Shown here: positions 52,801 to 60,262 of the stretch, one piece after another | How the letters are laid out: each line of letters begins with the position of its first letter | Position numbering within the stretch: position 1 is the stretch's first letter | Source of the DNA: Chlamydomonas sphaeroides | Lineage: Eukaryota; Chlorophyta; Chlorophyceae; Chlamydomonadales; Chlamydomonadaceae | Direction of reading: 5' to 3' | DNA length: 60,262 nucleotides | Assembly: GCA_001662425.1 (NCBI GenBank) | Contig: BDDC01000124.1 | Location: forward strand, 45,402-105,663 | Translations under genes and position numbers: made by a program | The notes under the pieces: generated by a model | Told to the model about the DNA's origin: nothing | The model's input: only the letters and a program-made list of their open reading frames with translations | Databases searched by the model: none

Positions 52801-54763
52801 GGCGGGTGGGGTTGGCGGGCGGGCAGAAAAGGGGCGGGCGGGAGGGAGGGAGGGGGTGAGGGAAATGGAAAGGGCTGCGCTTGGGACGACCGCCTGTGCC
52901 GCTCTCCCTTCGTCCTTCCCCTGCCACCCTGCCTCCCATCGCCCCGCACACCCCCTTCACCGTCGGATCTACACCATCCGCCTGCTGGCTCGCAGTTGGC
53001 AGGCCAGCCTATCTGCCTTGTGCGCCGCACCACACCTCCCACTAACCCCACCCGGCCCCGCCCCGGCCCGCAGCTGCTGCTGTCCGCCCCCTGCATGAAG
53101 GCGCCGCTGGTGCGAAGCCGTGTGGTGCACCGCAGCCGCGACCCCAACTGGGCGCTGGCGGCGGACCCGGGGCTGGGGCCGCTGGCGCTGGAGCTCAAGG
53201 TGGGCGGCGGGGCGTTGGAGGGGGGAAAGGGCGGGAAAGGGCGTGTGTGTTCACTTTGCGGGTCGTGATGGAGTACCGGTACCACCCCGCACGCGTGTGT
53301 GTTTCGCGCGGGACTGGCGTGTCGGCACAAGCACTTGGTCGCTTTGCATGCCGATGGGTGCCGCAGGTCAGGGGAGGGGTGCGGCGCGCGGCCGGCCTCG
53401 CCACCTGAAGCCGCCCGCCTGACCCTCCCCGCTGCCCCCACGCCCACCTGTTCACACGGCAAGACGTCCTCTTGCGAGCTATGCTCCCCATTTTCTATCC
53501 CCACGCCAACCGCCGCGCCTGGCCCCCAGTACGCCGCGCTTGCGGAGATGGCCCACTTCAGGTTGTGGCTGCGCGTGCTGGACGTCCGCGGTGGCGGCGC
53601 CGGGGCGGAGGGGCCCAGCGGCGCCGCGGCGCCCTCTACAGCGGCGCAGGGCGGCAAGAAGGGCGCCAGCGGCGGGGCCGCCGGCGGCAAGCGCGGGGGC
53701 GACGCAGCGGTTGGCGGTGGTGGCGGGGGAGGTGGCGGCGCCAACTTGCTGGCCCGTGGGGTGCTGCCGCTGGCGGATGCGGTGACCATGCTGCTGCAGG
53801 TGGGGGCTCCGCGCGTGTGCGTCTGCAGCGCATGCAGCGCACGCTGCCTGTTGCGCGAGCTGCAGCTTCGGCCCAAGGTTGTTGCTGCGCGGCAGAGGTA
53901 TCGCGCAGTCGCAGCATGTGGCGCGTGTGGGCTGGGTGGGCCGGGTGCACCGCCTTGGCGTGTGCCGGGGCGCTGGAAGCGGACAGCCAGCGGAGCCTGC
54001 CGCTAGGCCGCTGCGGTTGTATCCGCCCCGTCGGCCGGCCTGTAGGCCGAACCCCTGGCCCTTGCAGCAGCGCTCCGCTCCCCGGCCCTCCCGAGGCGAC
54101 CCCCCTTCCCCCGGCGACCCTCCCCTCCCGCCCGCCCCCCTCGCAGGACGCACAAGGCGCGGCGCCCTTCCGGGTGCAGCTGGAGTTGCACGGGCTGCCA
54201 GCAGGGACCGTGGCGGGCACCATGCGGCTTGAGGTGGGGCGAGCAGAGCGGGTGGGTGGGAGGGGAAGCCCGCGTGTGTGTTTTTCATGCGGTGGCGTGA
54301 CTCATGCTGCCCGGGGGGCCCGTGGCGGGCAGCATGCGGCTGTCGTTGGGGCAGAGGGGATGGGAGGGTTCTTCAGCGTGTGTGTTTCGCGTGACTGCGG
54401 CGCCAGCGTGTGCTCGTCCTGCTGCGCACTTGGCCTGTGCTTCCCATCATCACCTCCCTCCCGACATTTCCCTTGGCCCTGTGCCCCCTTCCTGCCCCCT
54501 CACCCATCCAGGTGGTGAGTGGCCAGTCCTCCATGGAGCGGGGCAATAGCAGGTCGCGACACAGTGCCACGGGGGCCGCGGCAGCCGGGGCCGGGGCCGG
54601 CGCGCCGGGGCTGCGGAGCAGCACCCCAGGGGCTGGGCCCGGGGCCGGCGGCGGGGCTGGGGCGGCGGGCGGCGGGAGCGGTGGTGGTGGTGGTGGCGGC
54701 GGAGGGGGCAGCCTGCTGGATGCGCTGCGGCGGGGGCTGTCGAACCTCGGTCCGGGGTCGTGA
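43842..54763 (+). CDS. Inositol polyphosphate 5-phosphatase with C2-like domains
   Basis: Exons, all in phase: 43842-43859, 44103-44201, 44363-45250, 45413-45648, 46001-46205, 46468-46573, 46787-46926, 47339-47473, 47710-47805, 48111-48281, 48636-49400, 49567-49719, 50205-50290, 50505-50735, 51022-51130, 51550-51636, 52064-52134, 52346-52787, 53074-53199, 53530-53799, 54147-54233, 54512-54763 (1590 aa). It removes the 5-phosphate from phosphoinositides or inositol phosphates. A C2 domain lies at about 415-562 (LAVRLLSARGLS, PYWDEFFVFDV, FLGQVRIPVTSI). Catalytic motifs all appear intact: GTWNVGN, VTNKGGVAISLRV, FVNSHLAAHQDKTR, WMGDLNYR, RSPAFCDRIL, SDHKPVAAELL. A low-complexity insert of about 340 residues (exons 9-11) splits the domain after the QE motif. 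A second C2-like region follows (about 1310-1510: LRLWLRVLD-type strands, PFRVQLELHGLPAG). Several introns contain copies of exon ends. Membrane recruitment through C2 is inferred. Confidence 0.93.
46893..47145 (+). repeat. 108-bp tandem duplication across an exon/intron boundary
   Basis: A 108-bp unit begins at 46893, 47001 and 47109 (the third is partial). Each contains the last codons of exon 7 (GEVCMQVFY) and its splice donor GTGAGC or GTGAGG. The period is a multiple of three, and reading through is open in the coding frame, so each donor could be used without a frameshift. Confidence 0.95.
47633..47672 (+). repeat. CA-rich microsatellite in intron 8
   Basis: CA repeats interrupted by AAAC units, in the 5-phosphatase intron before exon 9. 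Confidence 0.85.
49693..49852 (+). repeat. 114-bp tandem duplication of exon 12 end and donor
   Basis: The exon-12 end encoding GVAGVVTNK plus its donor GTGCGG and following bases (unit start 49693) recurs at 49807 with a single change in the coding part (GVAGVATNK). The spacing is 114 bp, a multiple of three, and the frame is open through both copies. Confidence 0.93.
49929..50014 (+). repeat. 18-bp minisatellite in intron 12
   Basis: About five tandem copies of the unit GTAGTGCTGTAGTACTGT, itself an imperfect double of a 9-mer, with one C/T change. Confidence 0.9.
50252..50395 (+). repeat. 104-bp tandem duplication of exon 13 end
   Basis: The exon-13 end encoding VNSHLAAHQDKT recurs inside the following intron. 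Unit starts are 50252 and 50356, so the spacing is 104 bp, not a multiple of three. The second copy no longer carries the GTGTGG donor at the same place. Confidence 0.92.
51943..52026 (+). repeat. 12-bp minisatellite in intron 16
   Basis: Seven tandem units of CGCAAGGCCACC, the last with one change, about 40 bp before the acceptor of exon 17. There are no spacers, so this is not a CRISPR array. Confidence 0.95.
54209..54345 (+). repeat. 112-bp diverged duplication of exon 21 end
   Basis: CGTGGCGGGCACCATGCGGC in exon 21 (from 54209) recurs as CGTGGCGGGCAGCATGCGGC at 54321 in the intron. The copies have drifted more than the others in this gene. Confidence 0.85.
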
Positions 54764-54788
54764 GGGGTGAGCGTGTGTTCAATGGCAC

Positions 54789-55004
54789 ATTCAAACCTCC
54801 CCAGCTGCGCATGGGTGCATGGCTCGCCCCCAAAAGAGGCCAGCCTGACCAGACGAATACAGTCGGTCATTATGCGGTTGTCGCCGGGGTATTTGAGGGG
54901 TCTCGTGCACACCGACATCCGTGGCCTCGCCCCATCTCAACACATGCCGCCGCTGCTGCCGCTCTAGCTGTGTCGCGGCCGCTTGCGGCGGCCGCTACCA
55001 CCCC
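54789..55004. repeat. Dispersed repeat, copy B
   Basis: It matches the two ends of 31022-31236 and lies right after the 5-phosphatase stop, so it probably forms part of that gene's 3' UTR. The core differs completely from copy A and lacks the palindromic insertion present there. Confidence 0.7.
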
Positions 55005-56751
55005 CTCCGTAGCTTTGGCGCTCGGCATGTTCAAACGTACCACCCCCCGCACGGCACGTGTGTGTGCTTGGGGTGAGGGCGGAGGGGGTGCGTGGAGGTG
55101 CGAGGGCAGCGCAGGAGGGTGAGGGTTGGAAAAGAGGGGAAAACACGTGTGTTTGTGCCGGAAACACGGAGCACGCAAGCGGCTGTGGAGCAGCTCGTGC
55201 GCTGCCCCGCACACGTTGCACAGTTGCTGCTGGCGCACCGCTGGCATGAGCGTCGGCGCTGGCAGCGGCGTGGTTTGGCGGGAGCTTCCACGTGTATGTC
55301 TCTTTCATCTGGTTGTATCGGTTGTGCTGGGAGCCATGGTTGGCTGTCGCTGCACGTGCTCGGCGCACCGCCCGGGTGCTTTGTGAGCACGGCGCATTGG
55401 CAGCAGCGGCGGCGGCGATCGAGATGGCCGCGTCGACCCGCGAGCCTTGCCTGGCGGCGGGGGAGTCCGAAACGGTTGTGTTGTGGGAGCGATAGCGGCC
55501 GTTGGCCGTTGGCGGGTGTGGGCGCTGTCTGGGTCACAGGATACCCGCCGTGACGGTGGCTGTGCTGTGATGTACGGTGTACGGCAGTAGGATACCGTGA
55601 TGTAAGGCGTACGGTAGTAGGATGTCAGGTACGGATACATTAATCCCTCAGCACAGGCGACGAGACGCCGGTGCAATCGTGCCCTTGACCCTCTGCCGGT
55701 CCCGGTCCCGCGACAGCGGCGGCATGGGCCGTGTCCGTACTTGCTTCTTCTCAATGTACATGCCCATGGCGGTAGTGGTGGCCATGCACGATCGTATCAA
55801 TGTGCATAATGGGTGTGGTGAGGCAGGCGGCGTGTGTTCCGGTGGCCTCCGGCGGCCCCAGATGCGAGCGCTGCGCCGCAGGGCCCACCGCTACGCCACG
55901 CCGCCCCCCCCCAGCGCGCTGCTGGTTGCCGCGTTCCCCACGTCAGCACATGTGTGCTAACGTAGGCACACGCGTGCTCGTGTAAGTACCGGTAGGCACC
56001 CTTCAATGACTTCCACGCTGGTTCGTACCAGGGGAGCTCCCCTGGATCGTACGTCCGGTGATCACATCGCTGCCAGCCCCCCGGCCGACTGCCAGCGCCA
56101 GGCCAAGGCCGCAGCAACCGCCAGCCGGCCACGTGGGGACCCGGAGGTGCCCCGCCATGCGGCGCAGCCGGCCCGGGGTCTCAGCCAGAGTACTGTTACG
56201 ACTCACGCGTGCTCCGGTGCCTCGGGCCGGCCTGTGCCGCGCAAGGCGCCGGCCCCCCAGCCCCCAGCTCATCCCTGCCTGGCAGCCCTGCATGCAACCC
56301 CGACAGAAACGCGCCAGCCCCAAGACCAGTTGCTTCCACCCTGGTTCTGCAGAAAAAGACTGGTTGCAACCCCGTTCGCACAGAGGCTCGTCTCTGGGGG
56401 GGGGAGGTCTGCAGCACCACTGGTCCTCTACACACATCAGTGCCCTGCGCAGACCCGCACTGCGCTCGCTTTCTGTGCACCTCAATCAAAGCGCGTGCTC
56501 ACATCGCCGCGCTCTCGGCATCCGCAAAGCATTCGACGCCATCCAAGCAGCGCCAACAAGCCGCAAGCGCCCGTCTCCACCGCCCAAGCAGCCAGGCGCT
56601 CTGCTTGTCCCGCCGCCGCGCCCTTCCGACCCAGGCGTTGCTCTCCGCCAGCCCTCCACGCACACGCGCAGCGCTCCCGCAGCACTGCTCGCCTCCTCGC
56701 CCACGGCCGCGGCCCCAGGCATCCAAACCACCAGACGCCTCTCGCGCCTCC
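55005..56751. other. Convergent intergenic region, no gene recognised
   Basis: It separates the convergent 5-phosphatase and CCCH genes. Near 55568-55630 a short unit (GATGTACGGTGTACGGCAGT and a variant) is repeated, and a TGTAA at 55601-55605 could end the 5-phosphatase transcript. A palindromic micro-insertion lies at 56029-56044. Open frames at its right end show no motifs. Confidence 0.4.
56029..56044. mobile_element. 16-bp palindrome with 8-bp flanking repeats (copy 3)
   Basis: CAGGGGAGCTCCCCTG, identical to the palindrome at 43571. Left flank GTTCGTAC (56021-56028) and right flank GATCGTAC (56045-56052) agree at 7 of 8 positions. Confidence 0.6.
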
Positions 56752-58037
56752 TCAGTACTCCCGCAGCACCGCCAGCACATCCCACGCGTCCTCGTCCCAG
56801 GGCTTGACGCCCTGGCACAGCAGGTCATCGAGCTGGTGGTGGTGGTGTTGGGTTGGGCGGGGGAGGGAGGGAGGGAGGGGCACGAGTTGCATGAGTGTGG
56901 GGGCTGGCGTGGGGAGCCCCCCGCCGTGCATCCCCGCCGCCTCGCCCCGGCCTGGACTGGCTGGCAAGGGACACGCACACAGACCGAGCGGCCTGGTGGC
57001 GGACCGGGCATGGCAGTCCGACGCAAGGGGAGGGGCAGCCGGCGAGGGGCGAAGACCAGAACGGCGCCGCTGGCACACGCGCCTGGCGCTGCTGGTGCCG
57101 GCCCTCCCATGGGTCCGCACCTCGTCACGCGTGAAGCCGTAGTTGTACGCCCGCTCCTCCATCTCGTCCTCGTACGACGCGTCGCTGCCGTACCGCTCGT
57201 CATCGTGGGGCAGCAGCCCGCGGTCCCACGCGACTGCGCGGGTACGGGCGTGGCAGGGCCGGGCAGGGCAGGGTGGCGAAGGTCGGAGCACACATCGAGA
57301 CACACATCGGAACGCATATCGTGACACACATCGGAACACGTGGGCCTGGGCTGCGCCTGGGCCGGGGGTGCGGGCCACATGGGGCCGTGTGTCGCTACAC
57401 AGCGCTACACAGCGTGAGTCAGCCTGCCAGACCCTAGCGGCCGAGCCCGGTTGCTAGCGCGGCTGACGCAGCGAGGGACGCGGCGGGTTGTCACACCTTT
57501 GCGGTCCAGCAGCGGGTGGCCGCTGGAGCCGACAGCGCCGGCACGGCCGCGGCCGCGGCCCGCGCCGCCGCCGCGGCCGCGGTCGGCGCGGCCGCCCCGG
57601 CCCCGGCTGCGGCCCGTCGCGGCCTGGCTACGAGCCGCGGGGTCGTGCGCGTAGCGGCACTTGTCGCCGTAGCGGCAGTCAAGGCCGCGCGAGAAGAAGC
57701 TGCATAGCGGCCGCGTCGCGGCGGCGTCGTGCGAGAAGAGACAAGCTGAACCGTGGCGGCAGTTGCCGGCGAGGTAGTACACGCAGGCCTGCCGGGACGC
57801 GGGAGGCTGCTGGATTGGCTGGCTGGCGTCTGCGATGGCTGGCGCTTCCGTGGCTGGCGCTGTAGGAGCTGGCGTTTTAGGGGCTGGCGCTTCAGCGGCT
57901 GGCGCTTCAGCGGCTGGCGCTTCAGCGGGCGGCGCTTCAGCGGCTGGCGCTTCAGCGGGCGGCGCTTCAGCGGCTGGCGCTGCGGGGGCTTCAGGGCCGT
58001 CCGCGGCGGCGTCACCATCAGCCGATGGTGCCGACAT
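56752..58037 (-). CDS. CCCH-type zinc-finger protein with two fingers
   Basis: Three phase-consistent exons: 58037-57497, 57233-57121, 56832-56752 (244 aa). After an Ala/Pro/Glu-rich N-terminus with repeated AEAPAAEAP units (about 20-60), two CCCH fingers follow: C-x7-C-x5-C-x3-H at 85-103 (CVYYLAGNCRHGSACLFSH) and C-x8-C-x5-C-x3-H at 112-131 (CSFFSRGLDCRYGDKCRYAH). Then comes an Arg/Gly-rich RGG-like stretch (about 140-165) and an acidic C-terminus (PHDDERYGSDASYEDEMEER, later PWDEDAWDVLAVLREY). CCCH fingers of this spacing bind RNA, and with the RGG-like segment an RNA-binding role in mRNA processing or decay is the best inference. The frame stays open upstream, but the first ATG is at 58037, about 36 nt from a TATA box. 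Confidence 0.85.
57841..57985 (-). repeat. 15-bp coding repeat (AEAP units) in the CCCH gene
   Basis: Tandem GGCGCTTCAGCGGCT-type units on the + strand encode the AEAPAAEAPP repeats of the minus-strand protein. All units keep frame. Confidence 0.9.
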
Positions 58038-58072
58038 GTCGTTTTCCGTGTCACCCTTGAGCCGCAACGGTG

Positions 58073-58080
58073 TTTATATA
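58073..58080 (-). promoter_or_regulatory. TATA box of the CCCH gene
   Basis: On the minus strand TATATAAA sits 36 to 43 nt before the ATG. This is a strong match in a GC-rich genome and implies a very short 5' UTR. Confidence 0.6.
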
Positions 58081-58948
58081 GGTTTTGAAACTGCGAGCAT
58101 ACAGTCGGTGCGGCTGCCTGGAGTGTCGCGTGTTGCCGCTGCGCGATGGATCGACACAAGGCGGCTGTCGAAAGACCAAGACCCTGTGCAGGTGAGCTAG
58201 TGTGCGATCTTGGCTAGTGACAGGTACTCCTGTGTCTATGTAGATCTTGTAGCCATGACGCCAGAGGTGCGTGCCGTGCGTCTTCTCCAGACATTTCCAT
58301 ACGTCAGGTGACCGTCTCTGGGCCCCCCTGCCGAACCCCAACCACTCCAAGGGCGGCCCAAGCCCTGAGGCACAGAGGAAGAGGTGCTGGAATCCAAGCC
58401 AATGTCCCAGGGCGGACAAACGAGGAGGTGCGCCCGCGTTCGGCTGCGTGCTTCCCGGGCGGCTCTGCACGGCTTCTCGCAACACCCTGCGCAACACCGC
58501 ATCGGCAAAATTGAAGAGGGTTAGAGGGCGTACCCAACACGGCGGCTTCAGCAACACAGGTTTGCCACGCTCAAGTTCTAACGGGGCTTGTCCCGTAGCG
58601 CCGGGCTACACGGTTGGGGATGGGGGATGGGTAGGGGCGGCAGTGAGGAGGCAGGGGCAACCTGGGTACGGGGCACGCCCGTCGGACGTCGCAGCTCGTG
58701 TCTTTGTAGTAATGCGTATCATCCTCTCTCATTTTGCATGTTGCGCCACGCGACAAGTTGGCAAAGCAACAGGGACGGTTAAGAACCTCTAAGTTTACCA
58801 CAAGAACAGTACGCATAAGTCGCATTAGTCTACACGCTCTGTCGTTTGAAGCGTCGGCAACGCAGCCTTCGGGTGTCCGGGCTGGGATGTGGGCCGCGGT
58901 GAACAGCACAGCGAGCCGCTGAGCCAGGCAGCCTCACCTGAGCAAGTC
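58081..58948. other. Divergent spacer between CCCH gene and right-edge gene
   Basis: No supported gene. Lower GC than the flanking coding regions; it should hold the upstream promoter elements of both genes. Confidence 0.4.
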
Positions 58949-60262
58949 ATGGGTTGTGGCGCTTCAAAGGGCGCACGGGACCCAAGCTACACCGCCCAGC
59001 CCGCACTCCAGGCAGGCATGCCGTCGCGCTGGCTCTGTGCGCAACGTCCAAGGCCGTGCATGTTGTAGCTGCAATCTTCGTAGCGTTCGGTACCTGTAGC
59101 CGGGCCCAAGCAGCTCGACGTGGGGTGTCATGCCAAGTACCCTACCTCAACACCGTCCACACCATATGCTCGCCACGCCCCTGCTGCCCCAGGACGAGGA
59201 CGATGAGGCCTACTGGCACCTCTACGCCAGCTGGACCGAGGAGGACGACGACAGGTGCGCGGCGCCCCCGCCCACACGTCCTCTCTCCCCTCCCCTCCCC
59301 TCACCCACCCCTCCTCCCCACCCTCGTGCCGCAGGCCGCCGCCCGGCGCGCCGCTGCCCCCCTCCCGGCTGCCCTCCGCCGCCTCCGCCAGCACCGATGC
59401 CGGCCTCGCGCCCGGCGCCGGCCCGGGCACGGGCGCGGTGCGGCTGTCCTTCCTGACCGAGTTCGTGGCCGCGCGCCTGCCCTCCTCCGAGCCCGACATG
59501 CCCACCTGGGCCGTCGTGGACCGGCTCATCGCCCCCGCCACCGCCGCCGCCGGCCTGCCGGGGCCCTTCGCCTGCCTGCGCGACATTGCGCCGCACGTGC
59601 TGCCGTCGGGCACCGGGCGCCCCTACTACTTCGTCAGCCACGCCTGGAGCCGGCCGCTGCGCGAGACGGCGGCCATGCTGGTGCACCACTTTCGCGGCCG
59701 CGACCCGCGGGACGTGTTCGTGTGGCTGGACGTGTTTGCGGTGCGGCAGAGCAGCCTGCTGCTGGAGGCCGCAGCGGCCGGCGGAGGCGGGGTGGGCGGG
59801 GCGGGAGGGGCGGGCGGCAGCGGCGGCGGCGGCGGCGGCCCAGACATGGCGGCGGTGGACGCGGCGATCCGGGTGAGGCCGCGGAGCGGACGGGTGGGGT
59901 GGGAGGCAGGGAGAGCGAGGGCATGGGGGGAGTGGGAAGAGGTACAGGCAGGCCACGGGAGCGGGAGTGCAAGGAACGAAGGGTGCTGGGAAGGGGATGG
60001 GGTGTACGTAGGGGAGGGGAGGGCACGGCCCCGGGCGGAGCGCACGCACCCTCTCACCCCGCTCCCCGCTTCCCCTCGCCTCGCTCTTGCCGCTCCAGAA
60101 CTCCCACGGCGTGCTGCTGTGCCTTGACGAGGGCGCCGTGGCTCTGCGCCGCACCTGGTGCCTGTACGAGGCCTGGGTGGGCGCCACACACAGGCCGCCG
60201 CCGCAGGAGCCGATGGGGGCGGCGGCGGGAGGGGCGGGAGGGGCGGCAGGGACAGCAGGGAC
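58949..60262 (+). CDS. Probably N-myristoylated protein with YFVSHAW/WCLYE-type domain (cut by window edge)
   Basis: Exons 58949-59011 (tentative), 59193-59254, 59335-59869 and 60099 to the edge; the last three are in phase. Exon 1 reads MGCGASKGARDPSYTAQPAL: Gly2 followed by Cys and a Ser at position 6 is a textbook N-myristoylation signal with a palmitoylatable Cys3. Joining it in phase requires a GC donor (CAG|GCAGGC). The body has PTWAVVDRLIAPATAA, then RPYYFVSHAWSRPLRETAAM, RDVFVWLDVFAVRQSSLLLE, a Gly/Ala linker, and HGVLLCLDEGAVALRRTWCL followed by YEAWVGA. The series YFVSHAW, WLDxFAV, LLCLD, RTWCLYE is a TIR-like fold pattern I know from many algal and protist proteins of unknown function. 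Anchoring at a membrane is inferred from the N-terminus. The C-terminal part lies outside the window. Confidence 0.7.

Noticed and set aside
52065..53876. A 603-codon minus-strand open frame over the end of the 5-phosphatase gene
   Set aside because: It is antisense to exons with clear catalytic motifs (RSPAFCDRIL, SDHKPV). Long open antisense frames are expected at this GC content.

Overview
The window is nuclear DNA of a green alga, most likely a Chlamydomonas/Volvox-type chlorophyte. The reasons are very high GC, genes broken into many short exons by G-rich introns (donors mostly GTGCGN, GTGAGN or GTGGGN, acceptors mostly CAG), long Ala/Gly/Ser low-complexity inserts in otherwise conserved proteins, a thylakoid-lumen PsbP-type gene, and TGTAA motifs 3' of some genes. 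The lineage is an inference; the gene content and intron style are read directly. I chained exons by hand and checked codon phase across every junction, so the large models below are continuous open frames, but nothing has been tested against transcripts.

Layout, left to right. 255-7780 (+): a 20-exon unconventional myosin (1320 aa). 8666-10651 (-): an F-box-like/ankyrin-like protein. 11231-16699 (-): translation initiation factor eIF3 subunit a (14 exons, 1012 aa). 18767-26831 (-): a receptor-like protein kinase with signal peptide, ectodomain, one membrane span and a TKL-type kinase domain (20 exons, 1124 aa). 27451-30271 (-): a Gln/Ala-rich protein of unknown family. 31479-33427 (-) and 33629-36196 (+): a histidine phosphatase and a PsbP-domain thylakoid lumen protein that share a 201-bp divergent promoter. 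36197-43059: a gene-poor, repeat-rich stretch with the 3' end of an ATXR2/SMYD-type SET-domain gene, a paired dispersed repeat, a long perfect inverted repeat and one small gene. 43842-54763 (+): a 22-exon inositol polyphosphate 5-phosphatase flanked by C2-like domains (1590 aa). 56752-58037 (-): a two-finger CCCH zinc-finger protein. 58949 to the right edge (+): the start of a probably N-myristoylated protein with a domain common in algal signalling proteins.

The genes do not form one pathway; this is an ordinary mixture of cytoskeletal, translational, signalling and plastid genes. The most unusual things are not genes. Three 16-bp palindromes (CAGGGGANNTCCCCTG) are each flanked by 8-bp direct repeats, as if they were minimal transposon insertions. 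Several introns of the 5-phosphatase gene carry tandem copies of the preceding exon end together with its splice donor. Other points are repeated PPHLRN motifs in the eIF3a tail, an eight-IQ myosin lacking a recognisable cargo-binding tail, and a 10-nt microexon in the kinase.
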